Part shown: in pieces, positions 45,078-55,065 of the stretch
Layout: every line of letters begins with the position of its first letter
Position numbering within the stretch: the first letter of the stretch is position 1
Program-made: the position numbers and the translations under genes
Notes under the pieces: generated by a model
Database searches by the model: none
The model's input: only the letters and a program-made list of their open reading frames with translations
What the model was told of the DNA's origin: nothing
Origin: Erodium maritimum
Lineage: Eukaryota > Streptophyta > Magnoliopsida > Geraniales > Geraniaceae
DNA: 64,000 nt
Direction: 5' to 3'
Assembly: GCA_963921825.1 (NCBI GenBank)
Contig: OY997594.1
Location: forward strand, 5,399,001 to 5,463,000

Positions 45078-47353
45078 GAGCAAGAACAACAATACGCGCC
45101 CGCGCCCCATTTCGCGCGCTCCGGGAGCGTTCCCCGCTGGCCGGTCCGCTGCAGACGGCCAAAAACCCGGTCCCGCTCCCGCTCCCGCTCCCGATCTCCC
45201 GCTCCCGCGCCGCATTTGCTGGCCGAGCGCGTTGGACGCGCCTGCGCGCTCCAGCTGCGCTGGCAGCCTGTGGGCGTGCCACGTGTCCCGACCGTTGCAC
45301 CCTCAAACGACTAGTTTTTTTTTTTAATTCAAAAATCACCAAATTAAACCCTATAAATACCCCCTTTCCTCTCATATTTTTCACACCATTCCTACTTCAA
45401 CTATCCAACTTCACTCTCTCCTTCCCAAATTCTCCTCTCTCGTTTCAATTATTCTCGCGAAAAATGTCGGGCGACGCTGGGTCTCGTGCACACTCATTTG
45501 GTGACGAACGAGAATTCACCCCGGACGAACTGGCACGAGGTTTTGGAGACATTCTGACGGGCCCTCGCTCCCACTCCCCAAGCTCGAACCCGGGGTCGAG
45601 TTCAGGTTAGTGCAAACTTATTTCATTGTATTAATGCATTGTATTCATTTTTTTTTATTAATTATTTGCACTTATTTTATATTTGAGCACTTAATTTAAT
45701 GTATATTTTTGTTGTATTAAATTTTTGAGCACTTAATTTAAATGTATAAATATTTTTGTCAGGGCAAACCCGTACCCCACATTACCAAATGGCGCCAGGG
45801 TTCCAACTGCCCCCACAAGGGTTCCAAGTGCAATCACAATGGAACATGCCCCCACAAGAACAATGGAACATGCCCCCACCAGAGTCACAATCACAATGGG
45901 GCATGAGACCCCAATTCTACAACTACGAGGGTCATCCACTACCCGACGTAGAAACCCCCCAACCATCCTCTTCCCAACGACGAGGCCGAGCCCGAGCCCC
46001 TGCCCGAGGCCAACCCCGAGACCAACCGGTAGAACCAGAGGCGGATGGCCGGCCATTCAGCAAGGAGGAGGACAACTGGCTCATAACTTGCTGGTTAGCA
46101 ACATCAAGAGACGGCGTCAAGGGCAACTCGCAAACCGGCAACACATTCTGGTGCTCAGTGCAGAGGAAATACAACGACCAGAGCCGTTACCCACCTCGCC
46201 GCTGGGCAGCCATCAAGAAACGTTGGCTCAGAGGTTCCAGCCAGACAAGGAGGATGCTCGGCTATATGCAGAGTTCCAGGGATGAGAAGGCGAGCGGCGC
46301 AAACGACGAAGAGCACTTGAGACGTGCGAAGGATATGTGGGAGAAAGATGGGAAAGTGGGTGACCACCCGCTGAAGTTCGACCTGGATCATTGGGTCTGG
46401 AGGCTCCTCGGCAATGAGAAGTTCAGTGCCGAGGAGGGCACAATGGGAACTGTCCGCCGTCAAGTACGCCAACAACGACAGCGGTTGGATGAGGCTGGGG
46501 CTTACAGCTCAACCCCACCTACAAGCACAGGGGAGGAGGGCACACCTCTCAGTGGTGAGTCCCAACCACCAGAATGGGGAGGAAGCGAGAACTACGAGGG
46601 GACTCATGTCCCTCTCAGCGACACACCCCCATCCCCCGAGGCCGACCCAAGTCCCCCTCGCCGACCGCAAGGGAAGAAGGCAGCGAAGGCCGCAAAGAAG
46701 GGGGTCGTCCTCACGACCCAAATGTCTGCCTTCGTCGAGCTGGAAAAATCACGGGTGGATGCTGAACGTTCACGTCGCGAACAACATGTAGAAGCGCATC
46801 GCCTCATGCAGTCATTAAACCAACAGTGGGAATCAAACATCATTTATTACAAGACCCTGGTGGAGACGGACACATCTTCCCTAGACGAAGAGGCTTTGGA
46901 AGAGCATAAGTTTTGCAAGACCCAAGTGCGAAGACTCATCACTAGCCTTGAAGCCCAAATTGAAGATCTTCGAAAACAACCCCCACCACCAGATGACGCC
47001 GGAACATCTTGAACTTGTATTTTGTTTTGGGTTGTATTAAAATGGATTGAATAAAATTAGAAGTTCATTTCTATTCTTGTTGAATTTATTAATTATTGAT
47101 TGTCTTTAATTATTTATTTCCAAAATTGTTTAAATTATGACTAAATTAAACGGCTCTGATAACGAATTAAATAAAACAGGAAAATAACAAATTAATAATC
47201 CAGTCAGCACTGTTCTGCACTCCCAGGACCTCAAGGTTCAGCACTGTTGCAAAACACCCACTATTCTGCACTCCCACTCCCTGACTTTTGTCCAGTCAGC
47301 ACAAGGTATGCACTCCCACTCCCTGACCAAGGTCTTTTCTGTTGTACATGCTC
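45078..47353 (+). mobile_element. Harbinger-type DNA transposon carrying only ORF1
   Basis: The terminal inverted repeats GAGCAAGAACAACA (left) and TGTTGTACATGCTC (right) match at 12 of 14 positions. Each is flanked by TAA (45075-45077; 47354-47356), the 3-bp TSD of PIF/Harbinger elements. The 2,276-bp element contains a GC-rich start, a CTATAAATAC promoter near 45352 and one two-exon gene. No DDE nuclease is present, so it is non-autonomous. Confidence 0.82.
45464..47012 (+). CDS. Harbinger ORF1: Myb/trihelix-like DNA-binding protein
   Basis: Exons 45464-45605 and 45763-47012 join in phase (intron GT...TGTCAG) to give 463 residues with no stop. In Harbinger elements this second protein binds DNA and helps bring the nuclease to the ends. 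After a Gln/Pro-rich N-terminal region with repeated NMPPQEQWNMPPPESQ comes the trihelix-like domain at about 135-260: PFSKEEDNWLITCWLATSRD, NTFWCSVQRKYN, RRWAAIKKRWLR, then DMWEKDGKVGDHPLKFDLDHW. The last 100 residues form a charged, probably coiled-coil tail. Host proteins mis-named 'glutathione S-transferase T3-like' share this design. The ORF is intact, which suggests recent activity or selection. Confidence 0.82.
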
Positions 47354-47392
47354 TAACAATACTCGATGTTGTATGCTCTTTTTGTAGATAAT

Positions 47393-47510
47393 TAAAATAG
47401 ATTAACATCTATGGGTACTGGATATCTTTAACGAGACAAAGACATTCCCTGCCCTTATTCTCAAGAAGTAAGCTTTTGGTGCCCACTAGGGTACAGAAGT
47501 GTCTAAAACT
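47393..47510 (+). promoter_or_regulatory. N3 promoter cassette
   Basis: The conserved block (ATTAACATCTATGGGTACTGG ... GAGACAAAGACATTCCCTGC, then CCTTATTCTCAAG) is shared with N5 (59744-59818) and partly with N1. The TATA position reads GTCTAAAACT instead of GTCTATAAAACT, so the N3 TATA box is damaged. Confidence 0.55.
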
Positions 47511-47560
47511 ATGGCCTTTCTCGCCCTCATATTTATTAGTTCCGATCTAGGGAGAGAGAT

Positions 47561-49460
47561 ATGGCAACAAGCGCTAGAAGAATCGGTCTCAATGTGTCCA
47601 CTGCAATGGTCAAGCAATGGAGAGGAATTGCTCAGTGGTCAAGGACAGAGATGGCAACAAGCCCTAGAAGAACCCATCTATCCACTGCAATGCTCAACCA
47701 ATGGAAGTGTCCATCTATTGACTTCAACAAACTGAATCGAGATCTATCCACTAATACTGCAACAAATGATCACCATTGTTTTGGTGAGATTGGCTTTACT
47801 GACGTCGCCGACCTTCTCTCCACGCCCGAAAGGGACTTCCTTCTCAGAAACGACGGCCAAAAGGTCCATCTATACTTATCTGATTAGCTTTATAAAACAT
47901 GAACACGAACATGAACATTAGGGTTAGGTTATGATTTATTGCTTTCAATCAACTAAAGTTGAACCTACCTTATTAACAACCGGGTTAGTATAATAAGGTT
48001 TTTGCCTTGAGTATGAATATGAATATGAACATTAGGATTAGGTTAAGGTTTATTGATTTCAGGGTACATTGCATCCACATACCCCAAACTATATACACGT
48101 TTAACGTTTTACTATCCCAAAATTAAGTCGTAACAAATGCCTATCCCGAACTGATGTTTAGTAACGACATTACCCCTTCCATCCATGGCTGTTAGTTTTT
48201 TTGTAAAATGGCTGAAATACCCTTAATTGTTATCCAAATGTACAGTGTCATACCATTGAATTTTTTTAATCAAATATTTCAAGAACCATATTTCTAAATC
48301 TATATAAAAAAAATTAATGTCATACAATTTTTAGAATATAAATTCTACAATAAATAAATTAAACCTAGCTTATTGTCGACCGGGTTTACCATGACACTTG
48401 TTCGTGGATTACCATTACAGGTACCAGTCTCCTCCCTTAAAGGCAAGCTCGTAGGCTTGTATTTATGTGAATATACAAAAAGCCCTCCTCGCATGCACGC
48501 GATCAAGAAGGTTTATGAAGAGGCTAAATCGCGTGGTTATGAGTTCGAGATTGTGCAAATACCCTACGATTTCCATACCAAACAACTTGGTAGAAACCCG
48601 ATAGTAGAGAAGTTTCGTGGACATAGCCTTTGGATGTCGCTGCCTTCCCTGGACCCTTGCTTTACCAAACTACAACGCATCTTTCACTCTCAGGCTAGGG
48701 CTGATCATGATAAATCCTGGTGTGGAGATTCCCTTTTTTTAATTCATCCACCTCAGGCTCAGGCTGAGGGTGAAATTCTTTTCGAGCCTTCAGGGGCAGA
48801 AATTCTTGAAAAATGGGGGATTAAAGGCTACCGTTCACACGACCATCTCTTTACAAGGCTGAGTACGAGGTACAGAAAAGAGAGATCACATTGCAATCCC
48901 TTTTTCCTAAGGGAAAAAGTACCCTCCTGCGCCCCCGGCCTGGGGGCGATGGATTTGATGTTGTTGATGTTGTTTCCCAACTCTCTGGGAAGAGGGTTCT
49001 TGCTTTGTTTGCAAACCATTCTTTCGGCGATTATGGTGGTAACTTTGTATCGATGCTGTAATCCGAGTATCATGCACAACAAGAAGATAATGTATCAAAA
49101 GAAAGTAAGTTTGAGGTGGTTTATGTCTCGACTGAATCATCCCGTGTGTCTACCTTTGATTCGTTCACCAAAGACATGCCATGGTTGGTTCAGCCATTTC
49201 CTTTAGACACATACGGGTATCGCTTGCGTAAGGTTTTCAAACAAGGTGATCCTCACCAAGAGACGGAGGGGTCGGTTGCGGTGGCCTTTAACGAACAAGG
49301 TGAGCTCATTGCCAAGGAAGATCGCTTAGATGAAATGAAGGAAGGTGACAATCTTCAATTCCCCTTCATTGATCAAGATTTGGAAAAGCGTATCCGCCTG
49401 GAAGTTGAAGCAATGTGTAACTCTCGCGGCCGATGTATGTATCTCTCCGACTCGGAGTAA
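47561..49460 (+). pseudogene. N3: nucleoredoxin-like gene with frameshift and nonsense codon
   Basis: Exon 1 is 47561-47863 (101 aa: MATSARRIGLNVSTAMVKQW...PERDFLLRNDGQK, donor GTCCAT). Exon 2 starts at 48421 after ACCATTACAG with VPVSSLKGKLVGLYLCE. A one-base deletion near 48831 (GGCTACCGTTC where relatives have GGCTACCCGTTC) shifts the frame, and in the restored frame TAA at 49059-49061 is a second lesion. The remainder continues to 49460 with SKFEVVYVSTE, DMPWLVQPF and VAFNEQGELIAKEDR. Cysteine sites read CEYTKSPPRM and ANHSFGDYGGN, so no CxxC. There is no middle exon like that of N2. Confidence 0.82.
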
Positions 49461-50440
49461 TACTATATATATGCATTCCAGAGACTATACTGTTTTGTTA
49501 AATCTTGCAGTGGAGGATTATTAGTTTATATGAGACACTTACTACTTTATCGTTGCAAATTTGCTTCTAATAACTTAGTGATGAGACAAAGACATGCCAT
49601 GCCCTTATTCTCAATAATTAAGGTTGGATCAGTTGTTTCAGCTGTGATATGGCTAAATAGTTCACTGTTAGGAACTGTGGCGAAAGCTTAACTAATATGA
49701 GGGTAAATCTGTCATTTAGAAAAATGTTATTTTGCACGTGACTAATACGTATCCAAAAGACTAACAGCGTTGTCAAAACAGACGAAAAACGATAGTTTGT
49801 ATAAAAAATGAAAAGATGATAGTTGGAAAATACAAAGAAAGGTAAACCCATGTTAGGATGGAGAAAACAAAGCTCTACGGAAGTCAGGAGCCACGGTTCC
49901 CCCTTCTCGATAATTAAGGTTAGATCAGTTGTTGAAGGTTTAAGAGGAATGACTATATAATCGGTTTATACGCATGCTTGCAAACAAAACCAACTAAAAT
50001 AGGAAAGAACGGCCAAAAGCTTTAACAAGATTCGAACCTCTTGATCACCTCTTCGTCATGGGGAAGCAAACCCAAAAGATTTGTAAGGAGCCCACGATCA
50101 TCCGACTATATAGTACATGTAAATCTACTCACTTAAAATTCTTGCTCCTTACGATCTGCCTCATTTGGTTCAGATAATGGTTTGTGTTAATCTTCTTATT
50201 GAAAAGCATGGTCCTTTGGTTTTACATATGGAAAATGGAATCATTGAGCTATCAATCAATTACAGTAATTCCATTAAAAACTTTCAACAACCTTAATTCT
50301 TGAGAATATGGGCATGGCATGTCTCTGTCTCATTAAAGGATAATCCACATAACTAAGTTGAGACATATACCAATTATTAGAGGCAAATTTAAACTAATAA
50401 TCCTCTGTAATTCATGGCATTACTGGTAGAGATACATAGA
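49461..50440. other. Spacer between tail-to-tail N3 and N4
   Basis: No gene is seen. Both gene ends are followed by matching sequence running away from each: GAGACAAAGACATGCCATGC, then CCTTATTCTCAATAATTAAG at about 49577-49620 (+), and its counterpart at about 50343-50283 (-). That is the family's promoter cassette, left from a lost downstream copy. A further partial repeat (TCGATAATTAAGGTTAGATC) occurs near 49907. Confidence 0.55.
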
Positions 50441-51971
50441 TCAGTAACTAGAATCACACAATTCTTCAACTTCCGCACGAATACGCTTTTCCAAATCTGG
50501 ATCAATGAAGGGGAATTCAAGATTGTCACCTTCCTTTCGATCTACGCGATCTTCCTTGGCAATGAGTTCACCTTGTTTGTTAAAGGCCACCGCAGCTGCA
50601 GACCACGAGTGTCGAACTGGTTTGAAAGCCTTATCCAAGCGATCGCGGTATGCTCGTAAAGGAAAAGGCATAACCATCCATGGCATGTCTTTGGTGAACT
50701 CATCGAAGGGTGACTTAAGGAGTCCTTCAGTTGAGACATACACCACTTCAAACTTATTATCTTCTACTTGTGCCTCGTATTCAGATTTCAGCATCGATAA
50801 AAAGTTACCACAATACTTGCCAAAAGACTGATTTGCAAACAAAACAAGAACCCTCTTCCCCGAGAGTTGAGAAGGAGCATCAACAAGATCAAATCCATCG
50901 TGGCCAGGACGGGGGCGCATGAGGATACTTTTTCCAGAAGGAAAAAGCGATTGCAGTGTGATCTCTCTTTTCTGTAGCTCATACTCAGCCTTGTAAAGAG
51001 ATGATCGTGTGAACGGGTAGCCTTCGATCCCCCACCGTTTAAGAATTTCTACACCTGAAAACTCGAAAAGGACTTCACTACCACTACTATCATCAGCCTG
51101 AGCCTGAGGTGGGTGAATTAAAACAAGGGAATCTCCGTCCCAGGATGAATCGTCCTCACCAACGCATTGAAAGATGCGTTGTATTTTGGTAAAGCTTAGG
51201 TCCATGGAAGGCAGCGTCAACCAGCTGATATCTTCAGGGAACTTCTCTACTATCGGGCTGTTACCAACATGTTCGCCATAGAAATCGAAGGTTATTTGGA
51301 CGATCTCGAAATCATAACCCCGCGATTTAGCCTCCTCATAAACCTTCTTGATCGCTTCAATATTGCGATTGCGAGTAGGCAATGGTCTATTTTCACATAA
51401 ATACAAGCCTACGACCTTGCCTTTAAGGGAAGAGACGGGTACCTTGTAACGGTAATCAACAAACAAATTGTCAATAAGGTAGGTTTATGTTTTGTTTATT
51501 TTTTTGGATAAGCTCGAAAAATTTATTTGAAAAAATTAGATCCGATTTGACCAAAGTTAACCATTATAAAAGAGCTGCGGAAACAAAACCCGAAACAAAA
51601 ACATGTTTTGTTTATTAAAAGCACATAATCTTAACCTAACCCTAGCTAAATTTCATGTTGTACAAAAGAGGTATAAATAGATGGACCTTTTGGCCGTCGT
51701 GGTTTCTTAGAAGGAAGTCCCTTTCCGGCGAGGAGAGAAGGTCGACGACATCAGTGTAGCCAATCTCATGAAAATAGTCATGATCATTTGTTGCGGTATC
51801 AGTGGATAGATCACGACAATTCTTGTAGCTGACGATAGATGGACACTTCCATTGGTTGAGCATTGAAGTATTAGTGGATACATCGATTCTTTTGGATCTT
51901 ATTCCAACACTTCTCCATTGCTTGACGGCAGTGGATACATTGAAAACGATTCTTCTAGCGCTTATTGCCAT
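50441..51971 (-). CDS. N4: divergent nucleoredoxin-like protein, two exons, intact
   Basis: Exons (minus) 51971-51687 and 51442-50441 join in phase 0 (donor GTCCAT, acceptor TTACAAG) to 428 residues. Exon 1 has the family repeats (ARRIVFNVSTAVKQWR, KRIDVSTNTSMLNQWKC) and ends PERDFLLRNHDGQK. Exon 2 has two thioredoxin-fold modules: VPVSSLKGKVVGLYLCE, DFEIVQITFDF, ISWLTLPS, GVEILKRWGIEGYPF; then LSGKRVLVLFA, FEVVYVSTE, MPWMVMPF and AVAFNKQGELIAKEDR. The first WCxxC site reads CENRPLPTRN. The second reads QSFGKYCGNF, keeping only what aligns with the second Cys. Thiol-disulfide activity therefore looks lost. It lacks the N2 middle exon. A good TATA box lies 36 bp before the ATG. Confidence 0.85.
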
Positions 51972-52006
51972 ATCTCCCTGATATGGTATTCGGGCGATGC
52001 CACACT

Positions 52007-52012
52007 TTTATA
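52007..52012 (-). promoter_or_regulatory. TATA box of N4
   Basis: TATAAA in the context TGTCTATAAAAGTG lies 36 bp upstream of the N4 ATG. That is close, so either the leader is very short or translation starts at a later ATG. Confidence 0.5.
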
Positions 52013-52159
52013 GACAGTTCGATACCGCGATAAGCTCTAATTAACGACCCAAGGGACATCGCGGCCCGAGTAAATCTTCGGAGGCCCACTGGTGTATGCT
52101 CTAAGAACTAAGAAAGAGATGTTTTGTTGTTCCCATAAATGTGTTGTGTTGTGCATTTA

Positions 52160-53045
52160 TTTTTAAACGTTCTAGTTTATTGATCAATATCAAGTAAGCC
52201 GAAACATAAACCGGGATAATTTTCTTGTATCCGAGATTATAGTCCGGAACTCTTACTTGGAATAAGTGTTCCGTCTTAGTCTACAGACAAGGCTCCTACC
52301 ATGTGTAATAGGAGCCAAACGACCATAGTAGATAATAAGCTCAAATAAAGAAGGTCATGGATCTAAATACCCAACAGGGTGGATGTCTTGAATTGTTGGA
52401 TGTCGAGAGTCGTCGGCCTATGAAACATGACCTGGCCAGATGGGCTCACAATCGGGTTGAGAGGACAGACATCGACGGACGGGGATCCCCTTTTCCCGGC
52501 GATGATGGTGATTTCGACTGAACACGATTAAAGACTAAGACATCGTGACAAAAACAACAAAGCAGCTGGAAGGGGTGAAACAAGACCGTCCGAGGTCGAG
52601 AATCTTGATTGTTGAGGGTGGGAGTCAGAGACGTGCAAGGATGAGCAAGCTCTAAGGTTCTAAGGGAAGTGGTGGAAATACATGGTCCATGTGAAAGCGG
52701 CCACAATAACGGCCCACATGAAGACGACCAATACACCTGCCCATGCCCACATGAAGACGACCAATACACCTGCCCAATCGATCATCACGACCCATAATCA
52801 GAAGAAAGATCGTGGAGGAGGCATCGGTGGAAGCCAAGAAATGGATACGTCGATAGTAGAGTTTGAGGCGGTGGATCCTGATTAGAGGAAGGGATCCGAG
52901 ACAACAGGGACAAGGACGACGACTGATCCAGAAGAGAAAGGATCGTCGTCAAGATCGTGGGACCGGGATGAAGAGATCGAAACACATTCTCATGGAGGGT
53001 GGCCAAAAATTAAACTTTTATCAGGTGCATATGTGGTATAGACGT
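52160..53045 (-). mobile_element. Retroposon-like sequence related to the one at 1.8-2.4 kb
   Basis: The plus strand near 52225 (GAGATTATAGTCCGGAACTC, then TTAC) resembles 1913-1934 (AGATTATAGTCTGGGACTCC), close to the poly(A) end of that retroposon. The rest is GC-richer and includes a short tandem repeat (CATGAAGACGACCAATACAC twice, 52715-52775). No clear ORF or TSD was found, so borders are guesses. Confidence 0.35.
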
Positions 53046-53419
53046 TCATAACGGGTCAGTGTTATAGACGAAAAAAATCATGGGAGTATCTTTTAGTATT
53101 TACAAAGCGAAAAAACAATAAAACACTGGAAAATAAATAATAGGATTGAAATGAGTTCCCGCGATGGAGAACACTCGGACAGAAAACTAAAGCACTCAAG
53201 TCATCTGCTACCTCCTGAAGGCGTCTGAAAGATGGTACTACGGTAGCGCCTGATGACACCGATACAACTAATCTAGACCGGCGGAAGCTAGGACAGAACA
53301 TGCCCTTTACCGTCAATAGATAATGGTGGACAGAGTACTCTCCTAAGTTATCAGCGTGCGTTGTCCTTCCTTGATTGGTAATGGTAGAACTTCAGAACGC
53401 GAGATTCTGAGCTGGTGTG

Positions 53420-53768
53420 TTTGCCTAACATAAAATTCCAATTACTTGACAATACTTCATAGCAGTAAACAATATAATTCATATGTTAAGAACATGGATT
53501 CAAAATTTGAAAATAAACCATAGTTTATTATGGTTGGACTCATTCATGTGTAGAGGAAGCTCCTTGGACATTTCTTGTTGAGTACAACATGGGTTTTATG
53601 CCATCTCAGAATGAAATGCAAAGGAATTTACTTGGGTCCCTGAAACTATTAGATTTATACAACATGGTTTAACTTTACAAATATCAGCGTTAATATGAAA
53701 TTAGACACATGATGAATGAAGCAACAAAACAATCGAGCAAAAAAATCAAATTCTAACTCAAACACAAG
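53420..53768. repeat. Dispersed repeat, copy 2
   Basis: The partner of the segment in alpha-galactosidase intron 2 (18195-18622), same orientation, colinear with several small gaps. Confidence 0.75.
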
Positions 53769-54218
53769 TCTTTCAAAACTTAATAGCTTTCCTTCTCTTA
53801 TTGTTAAAGGGTCTCAAAGTGTTGTGTGTAAGTAACAAAACCACCAAGTTCAATAACAAAACAAATCCAACCATTCAATTCGTACAAATATGCAAATAAA
53901 TCACATCATTCTTTCAGATTTTGCAAGTTTCGTGGTACCTTATAAATGTTGGTTCTCAAGTTAATATTGGGAACAAAAGAAATAAAAAAACAATTGTTTT
54001 GAACTTTGTTGAGTTGCAATATGAGTGTTGTGTCTTTTACATTGGTATTGGCTCGTATTTATAGCCATACAAACAAGTATGAAAACAAGTAGGAAAAGTT
54101 TGACAAGGAACTAAGTTAACCTACCACTACCTACCACACACACACAAAATGAAGAACATGTGATGTTCTGTACAAATGGTGGCATGACTAGTTTAATTCT
54201 AACAATCTCCCCCTTAAA

Positions 54219-54500
54219 CTAGGCATGTATATTAACGATACCGATCTTCGAGCGTAGGTCTAGAAATTTCACTCTACCAAGTGATTTTGTCATTATGTCC
54301 GCCAGCTGATCATCCGTTTTGATATACTCGATGATGATTTTACCGTTGTCGACACATTCCCTAATGAAATGGTAACGTGTCTCAATGTGCTTGCTCCGGT
54401 CATGAAAGACCGGATTCTTGCATAACTGAATAGCAGATTTGTTGTCCACGTAGAGTGTGGCAACAACAGGCTCCATGCCGAGTAGGTCACCAAGCAGAAG
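54219..54500 (-). pseudogene. RNase H tail of copia pol
   Basis: The reading TLYVDNKSAIQLCKNPVFHD, then SKHIETRYHFIRE, IEYIKTDDQLADIMTKSL and FLDLRSKIGIV is the normal C-terminus of copia pol. The open frame extends upstream to 55094, but that part (MLEHLCWKMCNRGLAIHLES, VWVNGRTVHVAELWERERVW, ...) has no domain I recognise. Confidence 0.8.
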
Positions 54501-55065
54501 CCACTCACCATCTTTGGGCGGTCGCGGCGGAGGGCGAGTCTTCTCTCGGACGAATACTCGAATACGTGCTATCGAACAACCACTACAGGGATGACTAGTC
54601 CTTGCTCGGGGACCACGACATCCCAAGTAGGTTTTCGCCTCATTTAACGGACGGGGTGCCACCATAGATTGGTTCACCAACGGTTGTCGTGCTGAACCAA
54701 CGATCCCATCTAGCCTAGACTCTCGGTAGCTAGCTAGAGTAGGACTCGTGTAGCCGGCATGACCAACCACCTCCATATCGTTCCTTTTATTCTGTGGGGA
54801 ACTCCCACCTACATCGTATATGCATTCTTTGAGGATTTCCTTACACCATTCTTCGTATGGTTCTGGCTCCTCATAATTACTGGACTCGTAGGCGAGATCC
54901 GCAGGGTCTGGGGCAAGCTTCAGAGCTTCCCAAACCCGTTCCCGTTCCCAGAGCTCAGCTACATGAACGGTGCGACCGTTCACCCATACACAGACCTTGT
55001 GATGAAAGGCCATAGACTCGAGATGGATCGCAAGGCCACGGTTGCACATTTTCCAGCAGAGATGC

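Noticed and set aside
45734-46475. Minus-strand ORFs across the Harbinger gene
   Set aside because: Antisense shadows of the Myb/trihelix-like coding exon.
49985-50090. tRNA-like B box (GGTTCGAATCT on the minus strand)
   Set aside because: No cloverleaf or matching A box could be drawn; at most an old SINE fragment.
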